64,000 nucleotides of DNA from NCBI RefSeq assembly GCF_947623445.1, contig NC_135247.1:1986501-2050500 (forward strand). Reading direction: 5' to 3'. Position numbers and translations under genes: made by a program. The stretch is from Clavelina lepadiformis. Taxonomy: Eukaryota > Chordata > Ascidiacea > Aplousobranchia > Clavelinidae. How positions within the stretch are numbered: the first letter of the stretch is position 1; every line of letters starts with the position of its first letter. The notes beneath the pieces were generated by a model. That model saw only the letters and a list, made by a program, of their open reading frames with translations. It ran no database searches and had not been told where the DNA came from. Below, piece after piece: positions 1-12,665 of this stretch.

Positions 1-109
1 TCTGATAGATTCATGAACATAATATTTTAACCAGATGCCACTTATAATTTGCAGTTATTACAATTTATTAAGTAGGTCGCTGTCCTGGTTGAAGTCATTT
101 TTTCTTTAC

Positions 110-162
110 AGAGAAGAAATGCGAACCTTGTCACCCGTTCTGCGACGGCTTGTGCTTCGGTA
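110..162 (+). CDS. possible cysteine-rich mini-exon
   Basis: A pyrimidine-rich acceptor ending TTTACAG precedes a 53-base open stretch that ends in a GTAAAG donor. In one frame it reads KKCEPCHPFCDGLCFG, with four cysteines spaced as in furin-like or EGF-like cysteine-rich repeats. No further exons of such a gene were found on either side, and the opposite strand is also open over positions 42-281, so this could be chance. If real it belongs to a gene that starts outside the window. Confidence 0.2.
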
Positions 163-1397
163 AAGGACCCTTCAAATGCATAACCGCAGCCCATTTGCGA
201 CACTGAATGCAACAAGTTTTGAAGGACACCAAACTTGTTTTTGAATAATCTTGCAAACGCTTCCAATTCTGTATATTCCAATTATTCTGCAACAATGTTC
301 TGTATATACCAATAAATACGCTAGCAAATGGTGAAAATCATTTTCAGCTTTCAATAGAAATAGTCACAACATTTAAATTCTAGCGCAAGCTCAGGACTGG
401 ACTGTTGGTAGCCGCATCGATTCGCATTCTGGTGATAAATTTAAGTGCTGTGAAATAAAACACGGTGCATGTTATAGGGACGTCCCCTATTTCGATATAT
501 TTTGAGAACATACACATACAGAAATTTTTACGCATTCATCAGGGAACAGAAATGAAATAATGTAACGCGCAAGAGTGTGGTTTTTACTTCCTGAAAGCAA
601 ATTTTTTGGAAACATTCTTTAACATTAGAATTCAATCGATCAGGTACTTAACTGCGACATTCACCACAATAAAAAGGCAAGACATTGAACGCTTCATTCA
701 TAGGAGAAAGTAGTTTCTGCGTTTTTTTCCCTTTTTTGAACAGCCGTCTTTTAGACATGGAAGCGCGCAGACGCTGCGAGGAAAATTCTCCTTAAAGTAA
801 CAACAAATCTGCTGCGCTAGAATATAATCTATAAATCATATGAACTAAGTCAGCCGGGGTCATGGTAAAGACCAAAAATAGATACTTAACCTAACGTTTT
901 CCTAAGTTGCTATAAATTGAATCCGGCAATAAGACATAGGCCAACGTTGGTTGTATTCTTTTTTTGGCATTTAAAATGGCGTCCTATTGAAAGGTTTAAA
1001 TCAGTAAATAGGCGAAGGAAAAGAGTCAAGTGATATGATATCGTTATGCCTCATTTAAGTGGCTTATCATAATTACACAAACTTAGTAACGGGCTATTAG
1101 CAATGTATTCGTCACGCATCAACGCTGTGCTATAGTCTAGCTTCAAGTAACCTACTAGGCCTACTGCAAAGTCAATAACTTAACTTTGCCGATTTTTAGC
1201 AGCTGGTTTACCTGTTTACTTCCACAGAGTTTCGTACTCTGACAAGCATTACAATACTAAAACACAATTGGAAAAGGAGATTGTCAGTATGTGGTGAATA
1301 AACTGCTTTCAGTAACAACTTATCAGACAGCTTGTATTATTGAGCGACTTATAACAGGAATTAGACACAGACAGAGGTTCTGGTGGAACTCAGTAAA
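163..1397. other. intergenic, no gene recognised
   Basis: AT-rich sequence upstream of the first scramblase gene. Apart from a (CTA)n tract inside the first scramblase intron (about 1455-1469), I see no RNA gene, terminal inverted repeat or conserved reading frame. The last bases before the start codon (from about 1356) resemble the 5' leader of the second scramblase gene (from about 5980), so a 5' UTR exon probably begins near 1356, after an AACAG acceptor. Confidence 0.4.
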
Positions 1398-3746
1398 ATG
1401 GAAGACAACAACCAGGTATGCATCATACCAGGCTCGGGCTGCTAGCTATATTGCTACTACTACTACTAGGATGATTTTGCACAAACTGCTATCCTTTTTT
1501 TTGCTATTCCATGAGACCATGACCATACTGCAGTGTAATTTATCGACACCTACAGCTAAAGTTCAGAGCGAGATGTTCAGACATGTGTGATTTATTATAG
1601 TAATAATGGTCCCATAGCCTACTCGTAACAAGTATAGCAAACACGGTCGCACATTGTTTTGCTCCCGCTTTTTGTAGCATTTTAATGCAAACTGTCACAA
1701 AGAATAAATTAGGCTGCACCCTACTACTGGCTATACTTTCATGCTTCAGTGAACACAGACTGGCCAAGTAAAATTTCTACATAGACATCACATTTATTTA
1801 TAACTGATTTATCAAACTGTATACAGTACTTTTAATTTATTCACTTGCCGCTTTAATTTTTTTTATTGAACCTTCACAGGACAAAGAACTCTCTGAATGG
1901 GTTGAAACACCTGATTCCAGCTGCTTACTCTCCAACAATTTCCCGACGCTTCAATCATTGGCTGGAGTTGGCGAAGTATGGGTTATAACACTACCTGATC
2001 CTGTCACAGAAGGTTTAACTTATTAACTCATTTTTGGTCCATCAAATCACTCTTTCTTTGACGCGTTATTGCGCTTTAATTTTCTGTTCTAATTTATATT
2101 CTTTATGTGGGGTTGTTAAAGCCTGGAAACTTTGTCTTCTTTAGCACAAAGCGGAGAAACCAATTCAAATCGATGTATGCTGTTAAATGCGGAAAGACAG
2201 AAAATTTTTCTTGTCCACCAAGGTGACCCTTGTATTCTTAAAATAATGGATGATGAGTGTACATTAATATATGATATGTAGACCACCTCACGAAGGTCTG
2301 ATAACCTATATAAACTTATGGTATCAGTTGATGTCAAGTAACCACTTAACGTTTATCGATCAGAATTCGACTCTGAACCGAAGGTGTACGCCCAAGACAA
2401 GGGATATGTCATGCACTTGTACGATCGCTGTGAACAGGTTAATTCTGTGAACTTCTATTTCGATTCATGGTGAACGTGTATGGTTGAATCTCACAAAATC
2501 CTATTTTTAAGTATTTTTGACAGCCTGTAAATATCAAGCGTTCGGGTACACTTCCAATATGAAATTAAAGGCAATTGAGTAATATATTACTTTATGCAGG
2601 AGGTTATTCGCATGACCAGGCCGTACAAATTCTGTACGGGATTCTGCTGGTGTGCTTCCATCAACCATTGTTCGGTTCATATTGACGTTGAGGCACCAGT
2701 CGGCCAACTGATCGGTACCGTCAAGCAAAGGTTCGTAGCTTGCTTAGGTCTATTAGTTTAAACTTTTGACAAACCATACTTCATGAACTTTACAACAATT
2801 AGATAGGCATAAGCTATTAGTCTAATAAACATTTACTAAACAAAAAACATTTATTTACTTAAATGTAAGGAAGCTCTGAAACCGTGTTGCCTTAAAATAT
2901 ACCAACCAATTCCTACTGCAAAGGAGCGACCGACCCGTCAGCTTGTAGGTTAGGTCGACAAGTGCGTAATACCCGACTGAATGCTGTTTATAAATGTAAC
3001 GAAACTATTCCAGCGTGTCGTATTGGTACCCGGCGTTTGATGTGATCGGTGCAGACGGTAGAAAATTGTTCCATATCCCGATTTCAACTGACTCGACTGC
3101 CGTAATTCGCATTTATAGAGTCCGTGAACACAGCGCTTCATCGGCTGGGACCCTTTCACGGGACATCCGGTATCCTAAAATTACTTTAACGCGTGAGTGG
3201 CCATTTGTATATTGCACATTGCCTCTACAAAGCTAACGTCCCTGGTAGTTATTAAACATTATTTATTTTAACTAATTTTACAGTCCCGGGTGACTTGGAC
3301 GTCAAGAATAAGGCCCTTTTACTCGGAGCTACTTTTTTGATTGTAAGAATTCGTTGCTTTTTTATATACAGCACTGTAATTTCGTCATACGGTATAACAT
3401 TGTGGTTAACAGTTAATATATAACTATTTAAATAAATAAAAATAAGAAATTGCGGCGACTTGTCGACCTAAGCTGTTTGCAAGAAAATTATTTTAAGATG
3501 TTTGTAGTATAATTTTATGCAGCAAATGATTTTGGAATGCGAGATTCTAGCCCTGGGTTTCAATTTTGCACGGTTTCGAACGAAAAAGGCCTATTTTTAT
3601 GCTACCATAAAGTGAAGAAATATTACTACAAAACACGTAATTATAAATCATTGATTATTATATACGTTGGTTACTATCACTTGTTTTCAAAGCAGTTGAG
3701 TCGAGGTCTCGTGAGAGAAACTCCGCTATGGTATTTTGACGACTAA
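1398..3746 (+). CDS. PLSCR: phospholipid scramblase family protein, copy 1
   Basis: Eight coding exons: 1398-1415, 1880-2012, 2145-2222, 2364-2437, 2600-2730, 3014-3192, 3284-3342, 3696-3746 (240 residues). All joints are GT-AG and keep phase. Family marks: a V-W-V-I segment in the LxxxxGVxEV region, RPYKFCTGFCWC where scramblases carry their Cys cluster, a VEAPVGQLIGTV stretch matching the family's APPGxxIGxV, and a C-terminal LDVKNKALLLGATFLI membrane helix. Scramblases move phospholipids between bilayer leaflets or act as palmitoylated membrane or nuclear regulators. The region just before the helix lacks the acidic EF-hand-like loop of vertebrate PLSCR1, so calcium-driven activity is doubtful. 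The proline-rich N-terminus of vertebrate PLSCR1 is absent. The last exon codes a hydrophilic tail ending WYFDD. A second copy with the same exon plan lies 2.3 kb downstream. Confidence 0.85.
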
Positions 3747-6021
3747 GAGCAGAGCAGGAAAACACCATTTTGTCAAGTAAGTCCGACGAGATGATGTAGG
3801 TCAAGTAAAATATAAATAAATATGCAATATTAATTATGAATAATAATAAGAATAATAATTATTCCCGATAAAAAAAACGCTCAAAGGCGGTTCACAGCCG
3901 AAAGATAAAGACTGCATGTAACTTAAAAATTGTTGTAATATAAGCCATCATATAGCTTATGCTGTATAATATACAGTGTATATGATTTTAGTATTTTTTC
4001 CTCTGTTTTTCAGTCGTAACCCCAAATCGCTCAACTGCTATAATGTAGTAACGCAGTTGTTTTCTTAGGAAGTGCATTCCTTTGCCTGCGCTATAGTAGT
4101 TACCTATTTCGAATGAGCGCAATAAAGCTAACTTTACTGTAGTTGCCTTAAGATAGGAACAAACAACACGTTTCTGCAATTTGCTAAACAAAATTTATTT
4201 GATGCAATTAGATGAAAAATTTAACTCTTCCAGCCAATGGGCAAGCTATAAATGTTACAAACATATTTCATCTTTTCGCATATCAGATACTGATTTTATT
4301 TGGACGTTGTAAATTGATCATTGTTTGTGCACCATTACCCGGCTGTATTTATGACAAACAAATACAGTAGCTACAGGTTAATTCAAAGAGATTAAAACCC
4401 ATGTTATAATCTTTTTAGGTTACTTCGTCCATGGTTAACACCACCAACCACGGTGAAAGTATTGAGCGAATTTTACTATTTTTATTTCCGCACTCCGTTT
4501 TTCTGAATCTAAGTGGCTTTGTACAGCGGTCAACTGTTAAGGCAAAGTTGTTGTCTTGCAGTTTGTTGTTTATATATTATGATGTTATTAGTACTTTATG
4601 TCGTGTGGTTAGCAATAAGCTTTGTACTATATTTTGGCCGTGTCTGGTATACGCGACCCGGTTTTGATTATTTCCGAATTACGTCATTCGTACTACAGCG
4701 CTTAACGCGTCAGTTCTGATATTGTGAGTCTGGTATTAACCGTCTACTAAACGCAACTCTATTCTATGCTCTGCAAACAGTAACTGTTTTGTTTACAGCA
4801 ATCAATAATATAACAGTATTCGAGAGATTGACAGTTTAGCTTTGGTACTGTGATGCTTAACTGGCTATCAGGGGTGAATGAACGCGCTATCAATGGAGTC
4901 AGATTAGCGAACAATCGATCAAGCAATAATTAACAACAGTTCACAACCCCAACATTACGCTCAGTTAGAACAAAACATCCGAAAAAATCAGCAGCCTTCG
5001 TTGTTTATGAAGTCAAACGCAAAATATAGTGTAGGTTCGGGTTACATTGTGAGACATCAAAACCCATTTTGTTTATAGGCTGCCACTAAATATCAGCTAC
5101 GCAAGATGACGTAATAGCTGCAGCTTATATAGGTTTATTCTGCGAAATACGGCAAAAGGGAAGTAGTTAGTTTTTAATTGGTTCTCTGGCTATATACCGC
5201 ATATTCATAATGATGTAATGCACGTTTTTGCCCTCGAGTCTTTGTCACATTTGCCCGTCCAATTTGTGGAAATTATCGTCAATAACTACTGTACTAATAT
5301 GTTTGCGACCATCTGCTTTAGCACAATGTTTTCGTTCCCACACTGAAAACGAAAAAAAATGAAATTAATGAATTTATCATCAGTTAATACTGTGTTGTCT
5401 ACGCCTATCGATTATGAAAAATATAAGGTTAGTCGGCTAGGCAGTTTTACCACCACATTCCAAGAGTTGCGATAATATCGGCCTACCAAACAATGGTTTC
5501 CAAGCCATAATAATTAATCAACAGCAACCAACAAAAACAATTTGTAGACGTACGAGTCAAGTCAGTAAACATCATTATTGGAGGCATACGTTGAAAAAAA
5601 ACCCAGAGGTACTTAACCGTGACGCCACTTACGAGCATTCTATAGTTTGTGGGATTTCTTTGGTTAAACCCAGTTTAAAACTGTTTTGTGCGCGCAAAGT
5701 GCTAAAGAAGATAATAAGAACGAAAACTAGAATGGACGATTGAAAATTAAAACTTAGAAGCAAAAGGTGCTGGTAAAGAAAGGCAGAATGAGTGTAACTT
5801 TTCGTGACGTCAAAACATGTTGGTTACGTAGGCCTAATTGCTTCCAAGTTATTGGTTGAAAACGACTCTATACAGTTTTCGAAGAAAACGAATAATGTTA
5901 TTTGAACAACTTATGTCTACTATCAGCTAAATTGTTAATACAGTATAAGGCGCCTGTATGTGTTTTGTTATGCAATAGTAGGAATTAGACACCGGCAGAT
6001 ATCACAATGGAGGTCAGTAAA
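3747..6021. other. spacer between scramblase copies
   Basis: No coding exon recognised. It contains a roughly 308-base dispersed repeat (4661-4968) shared with 24.2-24.5 kb, and AT-rich unique sequence. The final 45 bases resemble the leader of copy 1 and are probably 5' UTR of copy 2. Open frames near 4.43-4.72 kb show no family resemblance and overlap the repeat. Confidence 0.5.
4661..4968 (+). repeat. dispersed repeat, copy 1 of 2
   Basis: Aligns over about 308 bases, in the same orientation, with 24207-24516. Shared landmarks are GTTTTGATTA at the left edge, GCTATCAATGGAGTCAGATT near the middle, and CACAACCCCAACA followed by TACGCTCAGTTAG at the right edge. I see no terminal inverted repeats, poly-A tail or protein homology, so the family is unknown. 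Confidence 0.75.
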
Positions 6022-9000
6022 ATGGATGACAACAAACAGGTATGCACAATAGGCCCGTTTGGCTCAAGCTGCGAGCTATAATGCTAGCACTAGAGAATAA
6101 TGACTTGGCGCAAGCTGCTGTCGCGTAAATTGTTTTCTTAGTTGCAGAATGATTTATTGGCATCGAGTTAACATGCAACATCACGAAGTAACTTTTGCGA
6201 TATGGTAAACCACTTGAACTTAATCTAGTGATGATGATATTCTGTTATTAATATAAAAACCTATACCCGTCTAAAACGCACCTTTAAACCTACGCTTAGC
6301 ATGCATAACAGCCTCGTCGCTTCATCTATTAGAGAGCAGTATAAATTTTTTGAAGATTGTCGCATAAAGCTTTTTATTTACAACTAATTAAAGCAATGCG
6401 TTTATTAAGTTTAAGCCTAAAATGTGTTAACTTGCAATTCACGCTTTCAATTTCTTTATAGCCTACCTGGCTTTAGCCTGCTTTTTGACTTTTCATAGAA
6501 AGAACAGCCTAATTGGGTTGATACTCACTATTCCGGCGAATTTTTGAATTTGGAGCCGTTGACCGGAGTAAACGAGGTATGGATCAAACAACAACCTGCT
6601 GATGTCGTTGAAGGTGTTTATTATAAGTTTTTCATTCATGACATAGTCAATTTTTAATGGCATGTTATCAACTCTTTTCATCATCCTTTACCCTTCGTAC
6701 GTATTGCTCTAATTCACATTCGTCTTGCGACCCTATTAATGCTGATTCCTCCGTTTATTTTTCAGTACGGACCGAGGGAACTTTTTCGAACCAACATCTT
6801 CTGCTAAATAAAGAAGGACAGAAAATGTTTGTCGCTCATGAAGGTAACCTTATATGGCATGCGTATAATAATAGGTGGTTGAACGGATTACAGCAAAGCA
6901 GCCTAATGCGTGATGTCAATAAGTCGTGGGTGAATGTACAGTACAACTTGTCTTTAACAAGTTTGTCGAGATTAGTGTTCCTGCAAAAGTTGTGTGGTAA
7001 TGTTGACACGAGGTTATATTAACAAATAAATTAACATTTTCCACTTACAGAAGTGGATTCTCAAGCCAAGGTGTTTAACAAAGCCCGGGGATACGTCATG
7101 CACTTGTATGATCGCTGCGAACAAGTCAGTTTTGTAAATCTTGGGTTAGTTTGGGAATTAGTAGTAGCATAGATTGAAGAAATGTGATTATTTTGCGTGG
7201 GGATTAAAACCCCGTATATGCTTGTAAAAAGGTATAGTTTCTTTAAAAGTGAAATTACTGAAAATGCAATTAATCGAAAAACCCCACATGGGGCTCCCTA
7301 AAATTTTGTATGCCACTTTAGTTTGCCCAGTTTGGTGACTTTTACTCAAGTTAATGACAAACATATATGGTTGAATCTCGTATGTTTACGTGATTCCAAT
7401 TAAACTGGATACGAAATACGCTAGGAGGAAAATTGAACAATATATTACTTTATGCAGGAGGTTATTCGCTTGACCAGGCCGTACAAATTCTGTACAGGAT
7501 TTTGCTGGTGTGCTGCCATCAACCATTGTTCGATTCATATTGACGTTGAGGCACCAGTCGGCCAGCTGATCGGTACCGTCAAGCAAGGGTTCGTTGCTTG
7601 CTTGCTTTAGGTCTATTAGCACTTGTAAAACTCTATACCTCTAACTGTATATACTGCATGTTTCATTGCAATAACTGTAGGCCTGCATATTACAGTAGTT
7701 CGGTATAGGCTGTATAATATGCAGTGCATATACATTTAAGCTGAGAAAAGCATTCTTCTAACTTCAGTATTACTTAATGAATAAAATTATTTGAAAAAAC
7801 TTGTTGCCAAAAAAACGCCTGCAAGTGTAGACTTACTCCGTGAAGGAATGAGACTGTGGTCGATTGGTCGGCTGGGTAAGTAAAAATGGTCAAACAAGGA
7901 AAACTAAACCAACTGTGTGATTGTAAAAACTATTCCAGCGTGTCGTGCTGGAGTCCAGAATTTGATGTGGTTGATGCAGACGAAAGAAAATTGTTCCATA
8001 TCCCGATTCCAATTGGCCCAGCTGCCGCAATCCACATCTGGAAAGTCAACGAACACAGCGCTTCGTCGGTCGGTATCATTACACGTGATATGCGGGATCC
8101 TAAAGTTGTCGTAACATGTAAGTAATGAAACGCTACGATACTTTGATCTAATACGTTGCTCTGCCATTTACAAGTATATCTTTTGCAAATTGCTTTACAA
8201 AACCAAATAGTTCTTTTCGCCAATTGAGGTGGTTGTAACATGGCATTAAGATTAATTGATGTTACATTTGCAGTTCCAAGTGACTTGAACGTCAAGTACA
8301 AGGCCCTTTTGCTTGGAGCTGCCTTTTTGATCGTAAGATTTTCTTGATTTTTTTACATACTGTAACTGCAAGTTATCTTACAGGCTACAATTCTGATCAT
8401 ATTTTAGTCATTTACCGATTTTCAACCTGTATTTGCAATTAGTTTAAAAGATGTCGATATTTATTTGGGTTTTTTATAATGATTCTCGAATGCTCAAGTT
8501 TTACAGCGCTTAAAGTTTGGATACTGTGCGTAGTTCTGAGTTGCCTTATAATGACTATTTCAACTGTACAGATACCCTTACACTATTTGAGCCACCTGGC
8601 ACATTGCTGGAGACAGTTAAAGAGGCGTCAAACACCAAAAAATGCCATAAAATCTTTGTTTGTTTTATTATACAGTGAATTTACTAAAAGACTGATTACT
8701 CGAAAAATTCTCCATGGGGCTCTCTGAAATTTTGCATGTCAATTTAGTATGCTTTGAACTACCATTCCATAAAATGCCATCAAAAAACCATGATTCAAAC
8801 TTTTTTTACAGAGACGCAAAATAAACATTAGAATTTTTGGTCAAAAAACCTAATTTTAGCTACTTTCATGTTAATTTTCAGCCAAATTCTGCACGCGACC
8901 TGGGACATTGAAGTACACCAACTGCTAGGGTAATTCCCAGGCTACAAAACAACTCCAACCATGCTGCATTCTGATAGGTCTAATTATGTTTTTTAAAGCC

Positions 9001-9397
9001 CTACGTAGGACGTACAACAAATTCATAAAGATCTTAGTTTTAGGTGTTTGATGCCTCCTTAATGCCAGCGTTAGTTTTCAGTATATGCAGGTTTATATCA
9101 AGTTCTGGCCTATTTAATTTGCAAGATAAATTACTAAGCTAGTACTAGTAATATACGTATTCTACAAGTTAGTAGGTTAATAATAGTAAATATAGTAGAC
9201 TTGTAAAACGTATAGAGTATAGACTATACTTATTCTGTTACATTAGAGTGGAACTATTGACCTTTAGACTGATGTAATCTAATAAAGTGAGAAATGAATA
9301 ATATTTATTAGATATTATATTCTAAAAAGTTTTGTTTTTGATGCAGATGAACCTAGTTTTTGTGGATGAAGGTTCACAATGGACCTACCAACAGTAA
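6022..9397 (+). CDS. PLSCR: phospholipid scramblase family protein, copy 2
   Basis: Eight coding exons: 6022-6039, 6499-6613, 6766-6843, 7051-7124, 7458-7588, 7939-8117, 8274-8332, 9347-9397 (234 residues). Six of the eight exons have the same coding length in both copies from exon 3 onward, with exon 1 also identical in length; only exon 2 is shorter here (115 versus 133). Family marks are the NLEPLTGVNEVWI segment, the RPYKFCTGFCWC Cys cluster, GQLIGTVKQ, and the membrane helix LNVKYKALLLGAAFLI. The calcium-loop position reads DPKVVVTFPSD, again without the usual acidic run. The final exon reads MNLVFVDEGSQWTYQQ, unlike copy 1 in sequence but exactly equal in length (17 codons with stop). 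Introns are full-length with good splice sites, so this is a tandem gene duplicate and not a retrocopy. Confidence 0.87.
7275..7320 (+). repeat. short repeat in scramblase intron, copy 1
   Basis: A segment around CATGGGGCTC followed by AAATTTTG recurs, diverged, at 8701-8748 in a later intron of the same gene. About 45 bases align. It may be a fragment of a dispersed element; no ends are visible. Confidence 0.45.
8701..8748 (+). repeat. short repeat in scramblase intron, copy 2
   Basis: Diverged direct copy of 7275-7320, sharing the CATGGGGCTC core and the following AAATTTTG. It lies in the roughly 1 kb last intron of scramblase copy 2. Confidence 0.45.
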
Positions 9398-11490
9398 AGA
9401 GCAGTGAAGGGAAAACGCCATCAAATGACAAGTAAGCCCGATTATGCAATGTTGGCCTGTAGGCTGAAAATTAGTAATCAGCCACATTAGTAATTATTAT
9501 TATAAAACTTGCGATCTATTATTACCTATGTATGACTTATAAGTGTTTTTCTCTATATTTCAGAAATAACCCTAACTCCTATAATGTTTCAACTTTTTGA
9601 AACCAAATATTTTTTGTTGTCATTCTATTTTCCTAAATCAAAGGTTCTACTTTCTAAATTCAGATGAAATATGGCACTAAATTGCCATAACCGAGTCAAG
9701 TGAAGTTTTTACGATACAACTCCGGATGGAAGATTTTTTTACTTATGTAGTTATACATTGACAAACTTTCTGTTTGCCCATATTTCTTTTAACAAATTTT
9801 TAATCGGTAAATATTCGAAATATTCAATGTTTTTTAAGATTAACTGCAGGAGATGCAACTACAGTACTGAGTTTGGTCCTTAATAGAAATAAGCTCACAA
9901 ATAAAGCTTCACATATTTGTATGCAAAAAGTTGCTAGTTTTTGTTGAGGTCAAAAAAACTTAGAATAGGTAGCCTATAGATATTGAGTTCATGTTTGTAT
10001 GAAAGGCGTTCAATTTATTCTACAGAATTGTTTGACAATCAGCTTTAATTGATAGGATGATTAGTAATATGTGTTTGGAACTAATGGGCGTCAAATAATT
10101 AGAGTCATAACCAAGTTATCAAACTTGGTGATAACTTGTGCTGCAGATACCTGGCAGACTTATACCTGACGCCTATACATTCATGTAGACTATAAAATTT
10201 TATCTGTTTTTTTTCCAAAAAGTTTGTAGAAACACTATGTATGAAGTGTGTCATCTAAAAATGATGTTTCCGTTTCTCCATTTTCAAAGGTTTTGATTTT
10301 GGAAATATCACACAAGTGGAAAAACGAATTGCCTCTTCTTTTGAGTAAGCGACACAGAACTTCGACAATTTAAATTCAAATGTTTTCCTCAAGTCTGTAG
10401 GCTACATGGTAATGTAAGCTCACAAATGAAAACCTAATATATACACAGAGAAGTATATAAATAGAAGATTAACGTTTTACTAAATCATAAGTACAAACAC
10501 ACATCACACGGCTAATAATAAACTTGTTATGTGTGCCAAAAGAATGGGCTCTTTATTTCATTCCATCTGCAGTGCTGTACATATTGCTCAATATCTGCAC
10601 GTTATGGACAAAAATTGCCCAAACTGTTTACAAATGCATATTCTTAGCTAATATCAAAAGATATTCTTTAAAAAGAATTCCACATCATTCGCTCAGCTTG
10701 CGTTCGTAGAGTTTTACGGTAGCCTATGTTACAATACGCATATCGCATATCGTTCTTGCAGCTTTCTTCAATCAAGAAAATAAGTATAAATATGTTAATA
10801 TAATGCTCAACAGCAGAATATGCTAAATATATATATATTTGCAAACACCAAGCACTGATCTCAGTCTCAATGCGCTATTTCGGCGTCAGCCGGCATTCAA
10901 AATAGCATGTAGCCAATACAATTTAAGTATTAGGCCTAGTGCATGCAGCTACTTTAGCAGTTGTGGCTTCAATTGCATGGGGAAAATTGATGCACACTTA
11001 AATGCCTGAATATAGAAAACTTACGGGGGTGGTTTAGGTTAAGCTTAATCCAAATTTAGGCTATAACATAAATAAAACTATAACACTTTTTCCTAACGCA
11101 TACCAAACCAAAATCTTATCTACAACAGCATGTAGGCTGTAGCACTAGGCTATCCCTTCACAGATTGGTGATGGCATGGTAGGCTAGTCTGCATGTTCAG
11201 CACTGACAGACCACAGGTAATTATGTAGGTTAGTGAAGGTAACTAGGCTACCATCTCCATCTACACATATCAGGCAGGTGCACACTGTAGGCCTAGTACT
11301 GCACGACAACATGTCTATATGACTGCATTGCACCGTCAATCTTGCTATTTCTCCGAGCAAAATGAAACGTAGCGTAATTGCAACATGCTATCAGGGACCT
11401 CATGCACATGCCTCAGGTCAGATGGTTTGTTACGGTGTCATGTCAAATACTGACCCCCTCCTTGTGACGTAACACATCATAGATATATAT

Positions 11491-11555
11491 CATAGATATC
11501 TTATATATATGTCAACAGTGTTTTTATAAATATATATATATATAAGATATCTATG
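11491..11555. repeat. AT-rich perfect inverted repeat
   Basis: Left arm 11491-11510 (CATAGATATCTTATATATAT) is the exact reverse complement of 11536-11555, with a 25-base loop. It could fold as a cruciform or hairpin. The arms are simple AT-rich sequence, so it may be a slippage product. Confidence 0.7.
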
Positions 11556-12089
11556 CTCTTTGCTCTCCAAGCGACTGTTAACGCTAGTTTCAGGCTATCT
11601 CTATCGTAGTATCCCAGTTAGTCCACTTCAGTGTATTGAGTACATGGATTGCTCAGAAGTTGATGTTACTAAATTGTTGAACTTACAGCCAGCTCACCTG
11701 CTCGGTTTCATTAAATAGACGTAAGATTTTCTCCCTAGAAACCATTCTGTGAATCCAGCTTTGGAGGCCTAATACGTATTTCTTATACAGGCCGATTCAA
11801 CGCAATCCGCCAATGTTTTCATATAGGCCTATTGCTGTATGAAGGCACGCCGGTTTTAATTGTAGTCGGTTTGTACCGTTGTGGTATGATACTACACAGT
11901 AATATAGGCCTAATATTAGTACTCAAGACGTCCATCCTATACCAACCTGTATCCTAGCCTACATATTTTAGCGGGGTCGTCTTGATATAGGCCTAGTCAA
12001 TAGCAGAGCAATTACAGGCCTTGAAACAGTGAGTGGACTCACTACAGCACTAAAAGCAGACACGTGAGCCTGAACGTGCACGCGAATTT

Positions 12090-12265
12090 TGGCGTGATGG
12101 CGTGCACCAATTAAAACCCTAATTCTTCGTTTATTGATAATGAATTGGCGTTCAAAAAACCAGCTTTTCTTTGCTTATTATAAATGGGCTTAAAAATAAA
12201 ATAAATACACGTTGATGAACCTCATGTGTGCAGCTGCCACACTTTCCTCTATGGTCTATGTTAGA
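12090..12265 (+). repeat. diverged tandem duplication, unit 1
   Basis: Aligns with 12487-12665 through shared words: GATGGC then TGCACC, TTTATTATAA (TTATTATAAAT here), GTTGATGAACCT (GTTCATGAATCT there), and CCACACTTTC followed by CTCTATGG or GTCTATGG. The offset is about 395 bases. No reading frame is conserved between the two units. Confidence 0.55.
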
Positions 12266-12486
12266 GCATCTAAGTTACGGTAACAAGAATTTCCATGAAA
12301 AAAAGCTTCAAACATATGATTTTTCCGGTGAAATATTGACACCATAAGAATGCATTTTAGACAACCAGGAAAGCCAAGCTCAGTATTTGCAGGTCTACTT
12401 CTAACCGAATTAAAATGCTATTTATCTGTTCATAACCCCCGCTGGAAAGTACGGCTGTTTTCGACAAAAAGTTGTGCGTGCAAGAA

Positions 12487-12665
12487 TGCAAATTTTTGTG
12501 CGATGGCCTGCACCGATGCCTCAATTCTTTATCTATTATCAATCAAACAACGAGCTTCAGTTTGTTTGTTTATTATAATTCGGCTGGAAGATAAAAAGTT
12601 TTGTGTGTACGTTCATGAATCTTGTGCGCGCACGTTCCACACTTTCGTCTATGGTTTATAGCTTA
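12487..12665 (+). repeat. diverged tandem duplication, unit 2
   Basis: Second unit of the duplication described at 12090-12265. It ends about 400 bases upstream of the first LRRC49 coding exon. Confidence 0.55.
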
